From Solea solea (Eukaryota > Chordata > Actinopteri > Pleuronectiformes > Soleidae), in assembly GCF_958295425.1 (NCBI RefSeq), contig NC_081151.1, positions 16,278,606-16,342,605 on the forward strand: 64,000 bases of DNA, read 5' to 3'. The translations under genes were made by a program, and so were the position numbers. Numbering within the stretch: position 1 is the stretch's first letter; each line of letters starts with the position of its first letter. Positions 10,538-22,000 of this stretch are shown here, piece by piece. The notes under the pieces are model-generated. The model made no database searches. It worked only from the letters and a program-made list of their open reading frames with translations, and had not been told where the DNA came from.

Positions 10538-11374
10538 TTTATTAGTACAAACTTTGTAGACAAAAAAAAAAAGGTCAAGGAATCTTGTGCAGGAAAACCA
10601 CAAAGTACATACATCATAATGGTCTTGCCTTGGTTTTTTGGGTTGCACAAAAAAAAGTAAGCTAGTAAAGTAACCACATATTCACAGCTAGCTTTGCCCA
10701 ACACAAAAAACACACATAAGACAGATTTTCTTCACAAGAATGTGATTGTTGAGTCAAATGTGTTGCATGCAACAGTGCAAGGGGGGCTTCACACAGCGAA
10801 TTCTGGGCTGATCATTTAGACTCTGCGATCACAGTTTAATTCTAATGTTCACATAGAAATGACACAATTCATTTGAACTCGTCTACACCATCACCGTTCT
10901 TCCTTTAGGAGTTTGAAATGTGTATCGAGCGACATTTAGACAGAAAGAGATTGAATGGGAGTTTGATTTTAGTGGCCCAACACTACCTGTGTATACGTTT
11001 AAATGTATAGCCACTAAACATGGCAGACAGAACACATGGGAGAAATGAAGTAACATGAACCCGCTCGCTCTTCCAGTGGTGAGCTGCTCATGTAATCTCT
11101 TTACAAATATATTCTTATCTAGAACCTTTTCAGTCACTTCAGAAAAAAAACCCCACATACAAACAGGTACAATTTCAAACATAGGGAGGCGAAAGTGCAA
11201 ATATTTTGGCGCCACTTCGTTTTTTTTTCTGTCCCTTTTTTTTCTTAAAAAAAACCAACATCTTAGGAACGTCTTAATTTTTCTGCTCCATCTTTCTCTT
11301 TCCTGTCAGCAAGCGTACAGATGCTTTCCCTCTGTGCCCTCTGCTCTCATCTCAGCTTCTGGATCCTTCTCTTC
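10538..11374 (-). other. smoc1: Probable smoc1 3' UTR (end not resolved)
   Basis: It follows the smoc1 stop codon at 11375-11377. Reading down the minus strand, the first AATAAA is at 10543-10538 and another at 10075-10070. Mammalian SMOC1 has a long 3' UTR, so either could serve. Frames within this stretch resemble no known protein. Confidence 0.45.
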
Positions 11375-11391
11375 TCATACCAGACGACCTA
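11375..11391 (-). CDS. smoc1: smoc1 last coding exon (VGRLV-stop)
   Basis: After a pyrimidine-rich tract and acceptor cgttcccag, 17 nt (TAGGTCGTCTGGTATGA) complete a Val codon split after G of the previous exon, then read GRLV and stop. Human SMOC1 ends KEVGRLV, so the match is exact. If the 51-nt exon is included the split codon becomes Ile. It lies about 7.3 kb from exon 11. Confidence 0.92.
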
Positions 11392-13014
11392 CTGGGAACG
11401 GAAAGACAGGAGAGGGAAGAAAGGGAAAGGAAAAAGAATAGAAAATGTGTTCACTTGTCAGTTTTGGTATGCAGGCTGCAGATGTGCTGCTGTTCCAACA
11501 CAAGCCAATCTGGCCCGGGTGGACTAGCACACACATTAGATAATGCTTTTAACATTTACAAACTACCGACAGTGATGGATGACATGAGATTACAAACAGA
11601 GTCAATGCAATAATCAATTAATCTGCCTTGAGTAATCTTTTGGTCCATAAAATGTCGAAATGATGTTCTCAAATGCCTTGTTTTGTCCACAAGCCAAACA
11701 TTTTATGATTTCTTTGTTTTATGGAGCAAAGAAACCAGAAAATATTCACATAACAATTCATTTAGTAATCAATTTATAATGAATTGATCGAGTAATTGTT
11801 TCATCGATTCATCGGGCTGAGTGGGTTTTTGTTTTTTAAAAAGAGATAAAACAATCTCTCTGATTTTTCAGCTTCTTTATTGGGAATCATTTGTTTGTTA
11901 TTTGCACCATATGACAAATAAATCATTAAAACTGAATCATTTTGGTTTGTGGACAAAACAAGACACATGGGAACAACATCATTTTGAGGTTGGGGAAACA
12001 CTGATCAACATTTTCCAACAGTTTATTACATTTTATGGACCAAACAAACTGTTTAATTGAGATAATAACAGACAGACTAATGGATTATGAAAGTAGGTGT
12101 AACGCTACAAACATAAAAACATGATGTAAAGACACAAGTCAGCACAAGTGATACAGAACTAATAAAATAGGGATGCACCAAAATGAAAATTGTTATGCCA
12201 ATTCTGTACCATTGTTTTTTGTTCTACTTCTACTGTTGTTATGGCTGGGACTGTGTGTACTTACCTCACTAAAGTCAAGGCATTGCAAATGTATAGATTA
12301 TTATTCATGCTTCAAAGAATAAATACATTTTGTGTAGAAGAAAGAAAGAAAGAAAGAAAGAAAGGCCTGGGAGAAAAAGAGATGGGTGAACAGCTTAGAT
12401 TGCTTACAGATGGCTGCGAAAGAGGAGAGCAGAGGTCTGTTTGAGCACTGTGAGAGTCCAGACTGTGTGTGTGTGTGTTTGTACACACCTCTGTATCTGT
12501 TGTCTGCTTTAATGTCCCTTGAGTGTAGAGTTGATTGTGTACATGCAGTGTGTGCTGTAGTCTCTATGTAAGTGTATGCATGTGTGTGTGTGTGTTAAAT
12601 GGGTGTGGGGGGGATTTGCAGGTGCAGGTCTGTGTCACTGCCTGTTACGTTCACCATGAAAGTCCAGCTGATTTCACTACACACGCTAGGAGCTTCTGTA
12701 GTCTGGGGCGACGTGTTAACTGCAGAGTCAAGTATTCAGTCCGCGGCTCCATAAATCACAGTGTACACTCCACACGAGTAATGTTTTCACCTATACTTTA
12801 AGTGTTCAAGATAAAGTTAATAGTAAAACATTACAGCTACCTGTGAGGTACTTGAAAAAAAGATTGTACCCGGAAATGAGGGGTGTATGTCCATTTTGTC
12901 CAAACCAATGTATATATATGTATATATATGTATATATAGATATATAGATATAGATATAGATATATCTATATCTATCTATATATGTGTATATATATATATA
13001 TAAACACATATATG

Positions 13015-13062
<48 letters not shown>

Positions 13063-16000
13063 TATGTATATATACACAAACACACATATATGTGTATTAT
13101 ATATGTATATATGTATATATATACATACATATATGTGTATGTATATGTATATATATATATATATATATACAGTAAAGGAAATGTCAAATCCTTCAAAACC
13201 AGCTCCAGGAACAGCAACATCTGTTTGGCATGCAGTCCATAAATGTACTGTATACCTGGCTGGAGTACAACTTGACAGTGGTGGGCTCTCGATGAAAGCT
13301 CATGAAAGAGTAAGAATGGAAAGCATTTGTCTTCTACGCATGAGAATGCACAGCAAATTAAATGGCAATTGTTGTCCATTTATAGTTTCGACAGTTGTGG
13401 CCATTTTGACCTGATCAGGAGTGACATTGCAGTCTCCCCTTTGGTCGCCACAAAAAAAACAACAAATTTCATGGTCATTTTGCCAGGACTGGTTTAGATA
13501 TGTCATGCCCTGAACAGTATTACACTGAACAACATCAGGGTCCTCGGGCCTGGAAACCAGCTGTGCACAAACCTAACGCTGTTACAGATGAAAACAACAT
13601 CTAAGAAATATTTCAGCTATTGTTTCCTGCAGTTTGGTCACTCTGGTGTTTAGATTCTGATGCGGCTCCGTGTGTGAGTCACTGCGTGTGTACCTGGCTG
13701 TTTTGACCCGGAGGATAAACTAATTCGATCACCGTGACCTTCGAGCATTTTCCACAATGTCAACTTGAAATATCTGTAACACCTCCAGGGAATCCTGTCA
13801 CATTTGGCACAAGTGTTCACTTGGACTCAAAGATGAACACATTAGAATTTAATCATCTAAGATGCGGGGATACATTCTTCAAATTTGTTACAGACGTCAA
13901 ATTATATTCACATATGAACTGGATAAATTGTGTTGGTTAAGGGTCATGGTCATGAGGATCTCTTTTATTCAGTATAAAGGACACCTGTAAGAAGTTTCAT
14001 TAAATCGGACACAGACATTCCCTTGGACTCAAGAATGACCTGATTAGATTTTGATTAAAGGGTCACTGTGAACTTTTGTTGCCTTATGAATCCATTGTCT
14101 TTGGTACAAAAGCCCACAGATTGGCATTCTTTTTTTCATTCCTTGGGGTAATACATTGTCTTGAAGAACTGCGGGAGTGAATCTTTTCAAATTCGGTGCA
14201 GATGTTCTCTTCTGCTCACAGATTAACAATTCAGATTTGGTAGCAATAAATCAAGGTCGTGGTAGCATCCCAAAAACTCGCCTTTTTTCCACATTGGTAC
14301 GAATGTTCACTTCCACCGATTCATTATGCATCTAGTTCACAAAACCTATACTCAACATTAAATGCATTTTAACATACGAGTAACTGTAGTACTGTACTTC
14401 TATAGTGTTTGTTTATTTGTTTAACTCACATAAATGTGCCTGTGGTACAGAGCCGAGCAGCAGGAGTGCTGATGAATTGACTTTGCAATTACCAGGCTCC
14501 AGAGGAGCGAACAGTTCTCTCCCTTCTCTCCTCCCAGTCACTGAGGACACTGTCTGTACCATTAACAACACAAAGCGCCCTGGCCTCTCCCCGGACACCT
14601 TGGCCCCACATGTGATAAAGAGCTGAAAGCAGATCCTGTCTAGAAGTGCCTCACCTGGGACTGGCCAATAAAGACACTTGGCTCGAGAGCTGGGAATCAT
14701 GGTATACCTGTACATGGCGGCAATTGGGGGGAGAAGACTTGGCGAACAGGACAGATATCCAGACTTTAGCTTACTGTTAGCTCATTGTTAGCTTTGTCGA
14801 GCCGCCCATGAAATCATCCCCAAAATTGCGGCTCGTGCTGGTGAGCTAATCAGTCCTCTTTGTTGACCTGTTACCTTTTAACAGTACACTCCGTCAACCT
14901 GATGTCCTGGTAATTAAAACACAAGTAGTCTGGTGTAATTGCTGTTGGCTCTGTATGGACAGGACTCTCTAATAGTCCTGCAGCCCTGGTGCCAGGCCCA
15001 GCCTGCATAATACCCTCCTTTCATTCAAGCCTAATGATGGACGCAGCCAGGACAAATGAAAAGGAGGAGAGGAGAGGAGAGGAGAGGAGAAAAGGTGGCG
15101 AGAGGAGAGGAGTTTGACATTAAACAGCAGACAGGACAGAAAAGCCACAACAGCATACGCACATCTGTTTTTCTCAAAGTACAGGGAGTTAAAATGGTCT
15201 TTGACATGTGAAATAAGACTCTAATTGTACCTTCAGTGACAGGATGGCAAAAAACATCATAATCCCTCACTGTGATTGGTATTTAATGATGTAAGACTGA
15301 TATTAATGTGAAGATACATGTATACGTTAGAAGGCTTATAATTAAGAATACATCTACAGTATATTTTACGGTCACAATTTTTTTTTTAGCTATTAGCAAT
15401 GAAAAGATCCTAAGTGGTTGAGAAAACAGATCTCATTTCTCCTGAAAAACCATTATAAAACCATTAAAAACTGTGGGGGGGGGGTTTTCTGTAGGTCCCC
15501 ATTTTGGCAGGTAAAATAACTTACTGTATGTGCGCCAACATAACTGTTGAGTTGTGTTTTTGTTTTTTTAATCTGAAGAAATCAACAGACTTTTCTTTGT
15601 GTTCACAGTGTATAGTCACTCATTGGCGCCTAAACTTGTTAAACTTCACACTGTCTAATATTTTGAGACGCACAGCACACTGTGGTGTGGTGTTTTTACC
15701 ATTTTGCTATTCAATGTCAATGTTTGGTTATTCCACGTCACGTGTTGTTTTTGTTTGAAATATTTGAGCTTCATTTTTTCCATGGTTTACTAGCAGTGCG
15801 ACATCGGTCGATTGTTTGCATGTGGCAACATTTATTCAATTTATTCGCTTCCAACAGCTCTCACTACAGTACAGTACCATTGTCATTCCACAATATGAGC
15901 ACTCACACTGCACAAAAAGGGCATATTGGCCAATGTGGACCTTCCTGGTTAATGACAGTATCAAATAAGATTTAAGATTTTAAAACACTTGCAGCAGCAG

Positions 16001-19000
16001 CGCCAACAAAGATATCGATTATTTTTGATCCACCCCTAACGAGAGCCTGATGTTGGCCAACCATGGTGCTCGTGCTCATCAACAGCTGATGCCCTCTGCA
16101 TCATAATCCCCGTGTAAACACTCATCATAGACCCTCTAATGTCTCACATTTGTGCTCAGTTTGTCTTTGTGCATGTGAGCGCTCATACATGGGCACCCGC
16201 ACGTGTTTGTACTTATTCAAACGTGTGTTCATGTCTTTCTAAATAGAATTAAGACCGCTCAAAAGAAAACAATGTACCCTGCTGCCAAAGCCCATTGCAA
16301 GAAGTGTTCTTCCTCATCACAGAGACAAAATGCTTGGAACCATATAAAGTATCAGACCTGCTGCTCAGCCGTGTCCTCAACATGAGGAGGGTTAAATGAG
16401 AAAATCACTGCCCTGGGCTTCTGTTACAAATCTCATCTGCAATAAGGTTTTTCAGTCTCTTTTCGACGATAGATGCCACCCTTTCCAGCACTTCAGATTT
16501 CATACCAGGTATTCAGATGTTTTCCTCTGCTCTTGCCAGTGCTTCGAGTCTAAAGGAGCCTCATACAGATGTGCTCCACACTGCCCCACATGCTCACAAT
16601 CCTACTGTAAATTTAAAATATGTCCAACAACACTCAAGTGACAATCCAAAGTTGCGACAGAGCATGATAAGATTTAATGCCTGGCAAAGGCAGCGGGATT
16701 TCAAGGCATCCAGGCCACTAAGGACCAGCTTGGCAAACCTGAACACAATGTCCGTCTATGACTTACAGGCTCATAATGCAAGTTCACTGTGTCTCTCTTT
16801 CCTTCTCCACATACCTCACTCCATCCACAATCATCACTAGTACCCACAGTGCCTTAGTGGCAGCATATAAAGCTGTCAGGCCATTTAAATCCAGCTCTTA
16901 AACGCGGAGGTGACAGATTCGGTGACTCCAGCGAAAACAAGCGGCCAAGGCTCCTTCTCTGCTACTCTAATACCGGAGCTGTTTATCCTGGCGGGCGTGC
17001 CCACGGTCCGATGGGGACTGACGTTATGCCTGTTCTGAGCCACTGTTCTCCAGGCACAGCGGGGAAGCGCCAGGGTAAACACATGAGCTCATTTCTTTGT
17101 GGCACTGAAAAAGCCTAGTGGCCAGAGTCAACAGCATCCGTGGGACAAGTAATTGCTCAATGGGGAGAATCCTGACAGATGGTAAAACGAGACCAAGATG
17201 AGGCGACAGACAGACTGAAAACAAAGAGACAGACTAAAAAGGTGGAAAGACTATCCACAAAAAAATTAAAATCCTATTTGTCATTTTAGCCTGCCGGCTA
17301 GCCAGGACTACTGTAAACTAACACATCTAACCAATGTGACTGTTAATGAATTACACAATAAGGCAGCTATAAAGACACCGACATGGTTAGTAAAAGTGTT
17401 AGTATTAGTTTGCCTTACTGAACAAATTTGTCCCTTGCCTTGTCCCTTGATTGCCACTCGTTGAGCTACCTGCAAAAGGAAAGAAAACACAATTTTTGTA
17501 CCCACAATTGTACCTTTGTCAAACATTATTTGCAAAAAAAAGAGAAAAGATTGCGGTCATGAGATTAAAGATACTCTATGCAAGTTATTCCATACCAACA
17601 AATGTGGTTTCTTGGCCTGAACAGATGGCGGCAATGGTCATTTTCCAAGCGCTTGGGCCATAATAATAACAATTGTTGTTAGTTAGTTCTGTCTTGGATG
17701 TGTTTGGAGAGACGGTTTCAGAAAAGACAATAAATACTAGAAGAATAATATCAACTCAGGTTCTTTGTTGCTTGTGTTTACAAGACACTGTGTTCATAGG
17801 CCACAGAGTTAACTTAGAAACCATTCTCAGTAAAAAAGAAGTGGAAATGGAAGCAAAACATAAGTAACTTTGCTGTTGCTTCTGACCACTGTAATGGAGA
17901 CAGCTCTTGGCAAATACAAGTATGTAGTCTGATCCAGAACTTGTAATGTTTCTTTTAGATTGATGAGTCTCTTTATTAAGTAGCAAGAACGAAATCGTGC
18001 ATATAAGATGCTTGACTTGAATTAACCCTGATCATTTAATTATTGAGTAGGTTTGGTGACCCCTGGCCTTTTTTTAAACCAGTAAAAATGTGTTTTCAGA
18101 ACCCCCTGAGATGATTGTCAGTAAGTATCTCCTTCTTCTTGCTGTTATGTGGATAACATAACCAATACGTCTATATCGGGAGCAGTCTGCAAACCCATGA
18201 TGCGTATAGTCAGTTTTTTGGCCCAGACAGTGCCTCGGATCCACAAATACAGTCTCCGTCTCTTTTGAATATTCATCAGAGGGAGCTGAGGGGAGCAGCG
18301 CCCCTTATTTAGGCAGCCAACACATCTGTTTGTCACACAATGACATCATCTTGTCGAGTTATTTTCAAATAAAGACGTGATGAAAATATTAATAAAAATC
18401 TAATGTGAGTATAAATTTCTCACTGTGCTGTTGCATTTATACAAATGGAAACCGATCGTCATAACATAAACAAGCAAAACTATTGGGTTTTTCTTCTGTC
18501 TGAACAACCAATCTGAAGCATTAGAGAAGCCAGTTAATTATAGAATCTGCGTGTCTAACCAGCTGTTAAAGGAGTCACTAAATACAGCTTTTCCCAGCTG
18601 ATCTGAAGGTCTTGACCCCATGTCATGACCCCGCCAACCCACTCTAAGCGATCTCCTCACTTTCCCCACTCTTACCCTCCTTGCTGACACCCAGGCAGCC
18701 TTTGAGCTCGTGCAGAGAAATGGCCCTGTCCTTATTCAGGTCGCAGTAGTCGACAAACTTGCGGGAGCATTTCTTGGGTTTGGCTTTCTTCTTCAGGTAC
18801 TTCTTGAAAGGCTTCAGCTCCTTCTTGTTTATGTCCTGGCTGCTGTTGTTATCCAGCTGGGCGAAATACCAGTGCACCACTCTCTCCTCTAAAGTGTGAC
18901 TGGGGTCAGGCTCGACAAACCTGGTGAAGGTCAGAAGAGACAGTTGAGAAAAGAAATGAGGATTAAATAAACCCAGAGTATGGGATAAATCTGATCTAAG

Positions 19001-22000
19001 GAACTTAACTTAAGTATATAGTATGTATAGTATATTTTTGGATCATTACATTTTGGAAGAAGTTGTCATAAAGCCACAATGATAACATCACTTCTTAATA
19101 TTTTATTTGAATTATTTATATTAAGTGAATTCAAATTTTGGTTTGTAAAGTAAATTTAAAAGATTCAGGATCTCAAGCAATAACAAGTTTAGTATACATT
19201 AAGTCAATAATTATTGCGCTATAATCCAAAACTACTGATCGGTGTATGATGGGAAACTAAAAAGTGTCACTGTCTCGGCCAAACATCTGTATACTTTAAT
19301 ACAACTTAGAAAGAAGGGAGACATTATTTGAAAGGATAAACCAAACTATTCAAAACATTTTGCACAAAAATCACCCGTAAAGTATCTTACTTATGTTGGA
19401 TACTCCTGGGACTGCTGTGGTACATGACATTACTTACCTCCCACCACCAGAGGGGGTTGGTGAGTTAATGGCCTGCACCATGTCTGTGGTGAGGGCATCT
19501 AACAAGCTTGTAATGAATTCCACTTTCTTCGCCTCTGGGCAGCCTGGTACAAATCAAAGACGAGAATACAGCAGAATTACCTTCCACGACTAATTTGAGT
19601 CATTATGGTACAGTGAAGCTGAAGTGCTTCGAAAGCCTCAGCGGCAGTGAACCACTGTGACACATGACAACACAAAACAGCTGTTGCACACTAATGGAAA
19701 ACATGCGAACCTTGTCAAGATCAACGGCAAACCCGGCTAATCTGTGAGACGTTTACGTTTAGTGAGTCGTTTATTCATATGCTTTCACTAGAGGTGAAAT
19801 TCAAAGTTGGGCCGTTTTGTAAAACCAGAGCTGAGGCACATGGTGGAAGGTGGAACAGAAGTGTTTGGTGATGAGAGAGCTTTGTTGAGCAGCGCAGACC
19901 TGTTAACTTTTATGACACAATTCTGAACACCTTGGGTAGCTCTCTTTAATTGCCCAGATGTATAGTTTTAATAGCACAAAAAGCCAGTGCAAATGTTTCC
20001 CTCCTACAGTAATTGTGTCTGTTAAGTGGGAACTTCAAACACAGCTGCTAGTAAACTAATCTTCTCATTCTGTTTCCCCTCCATTCTCTCAAGCTTTCTC
20101 CAGTCAGTCCCCTCCTCAGTTCACTTCTTTTCATTCCTTTTATGCTTGCTCGGGACGTTCAGTGGGAGGAGGTCCACTGCCCTGCCAGGTGAATCCAATT
20201 AGCATTTCCTACAACATGATGAGCTCGGAGAAACACTGCCTCGCTGTGCCTTAATCCAAGTGTTAAATTGGGGGTGTTATGCAGCGCAGACCATTATGTG
20301 TCTGAGTGTCACGGGCACAGTGTGGTGCAGGACCACTGGCCGTGTCAGGCAGCTTCTGGGCCACTTTACGCTGCAGTGTTACAAGTGACCCAATTACTAT
20401 TTTTCCTCCCCATGTGGTACAAATCATTTATGACCCATGAAGGTGTAAGCAGGAAAAAAAACACATGGATTCAGATCTCCTCAGATCAGTTTCGAGCCTC
20501 ATTCGTATGTGTATAGCCCCTTTTCCACCTAGGGTCCCAGCTCGCCTCATCTCGTCTCATTAGACTCAGTCAGTCATCATCTAACGCTTTATCCTCCACC
20601 AGAGGGTCACGGGGGGTGCTGTGCCAAACTCAGCTAAATCGGGCGATAGGCGGGGTACACCCTGGACAGAACGTGCAAACTCCATGCAGAAAGGCCCTTG
20701 TTCCAACCGGGGCTCAAACCAGACTCCTCTGGTAAATACTGAGATTACCCTGGTAACTGTTGGAGATTAACCCACATTTTTTAGCATTGTTAAGTCTTTT
20801 TAAGTGATCTACAGTTCGGCTTGATTCTTGTGTTTGACATCTTGCTCATGACGTCACACATAGTATCGCCTCAGCCCACTCGGAACCTCGCCAGAGCAGG
20901 TACTAAAACAAAGTACCAGGCACCAGGTACTATCACTAGTGGAAACGCAAAATAACCGTGCCGAACCAGTGGAAACACTCCAAATGTGTTTGCCACTCAA
21001 ATGTCTTTAAAAATGTGATGGTGGCGAATGACGTAAACACACATGGACACTATCTATGATCACATGGCTGCCTTTCGACCGGAGCTAAGGAGAAGAAGGG
21101 CTGAAGCTAGTGGACTTGTGTAGAGGTTAGAATTGGGATGACTTGAACACACACAAGACCCTTCCTGGAATTTGAACCGGCACCCTCCCGGTTACGTGTC
21201 CAATTAGTCCTACAAGTTTCCTGTTTGGCCACGGTTTTAAAGATAGCACGATGTCAGTGAGGACATGGTGAAAGCAAGGCTTACATTAAAATGATCAGTG
21301 TAAATGTGGATAGTGTCATTTTTCTATATCTGTTCTAATATCATAATGATAGTTTACAGTTCAAATTCAAATTATGGTTTACCATTTCATATTGGTAGTG
21401 CTGTTCCTCTGTGGTATATTATCACCAGATTTTATGTTTATGAACTATGAGCAGTTTAAAGTTAAATATAATGTTTTTATTTTTATTATGTCGAGGGCTT
21501 GCACAATCCCACATTAGCTGTAGGATTTTTTCTCTTTGGTATAAACTCTTAAAGAGCAGCTGGTTTTATATTTAATCCCATAATTGGACAGAGCCGTTCG
21601 ACTAAACTGTTTTGTGCATGTGCAAACGTGGAGGTGAATCACACCTCATCCAGTCGGTCAATTTGTAGGCCACACAAATCACCTCTAGTAGTAAGTGTCA
21701 TTTGAGGTGGTGCAGTTTACTGTTACCACATCACAAGACCTTTGGGTGCAAATCATTACTGGGAAAGGTTAACCTCTTGGTTTACAAAGACCGTAGGATT
21801 AATAATTTGTTGATGAGGCCAAAATATTCTCATTTGTTTTAAATAAATAGGTTTTGAACAAAATCCAATTCCTGGACATAGTTGGGTGGAAGTTTACAGT
21901 GATTTTCTCCTCCCGCTCTGACAGAGCTGCCGTTGTGATATTCTAGGCACAATGAGATTGAACCTGTAGCTGTAAGTAGTTAATTAACTGCCCTCTCAAG

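Larger units (their letters stand above)
11392..17418. other. smoc1 last intron (downstream part)
   Basis: It holds two opposed hAT-like MITE copies (11595-12112), a GAAA repeat, a TA-rich microsatellite (12908-13172), a short TG run near 12463-12478 and an AGGAG run at 15064-15091. From 13.2 to 17.4 kb I see nothing further that I can name. Short frames there match no protein family I know. Confidence 0.6.

Noticed and set aside
12806..13414. Tyr/Ile-rich open frames on both strands
   Set aside because: They are translations of the TA/TATG microsatellite and have no other coding signal.
18644..18675. smoc1 C-terminus [10 protein letters not shown] ending at an in-frame TAG
   Set aside because: A strong donor (GG|gtaaga) precedes it, and conserved VGRLV endings are found at 11391 and via 17469; read-through would need intron retention.
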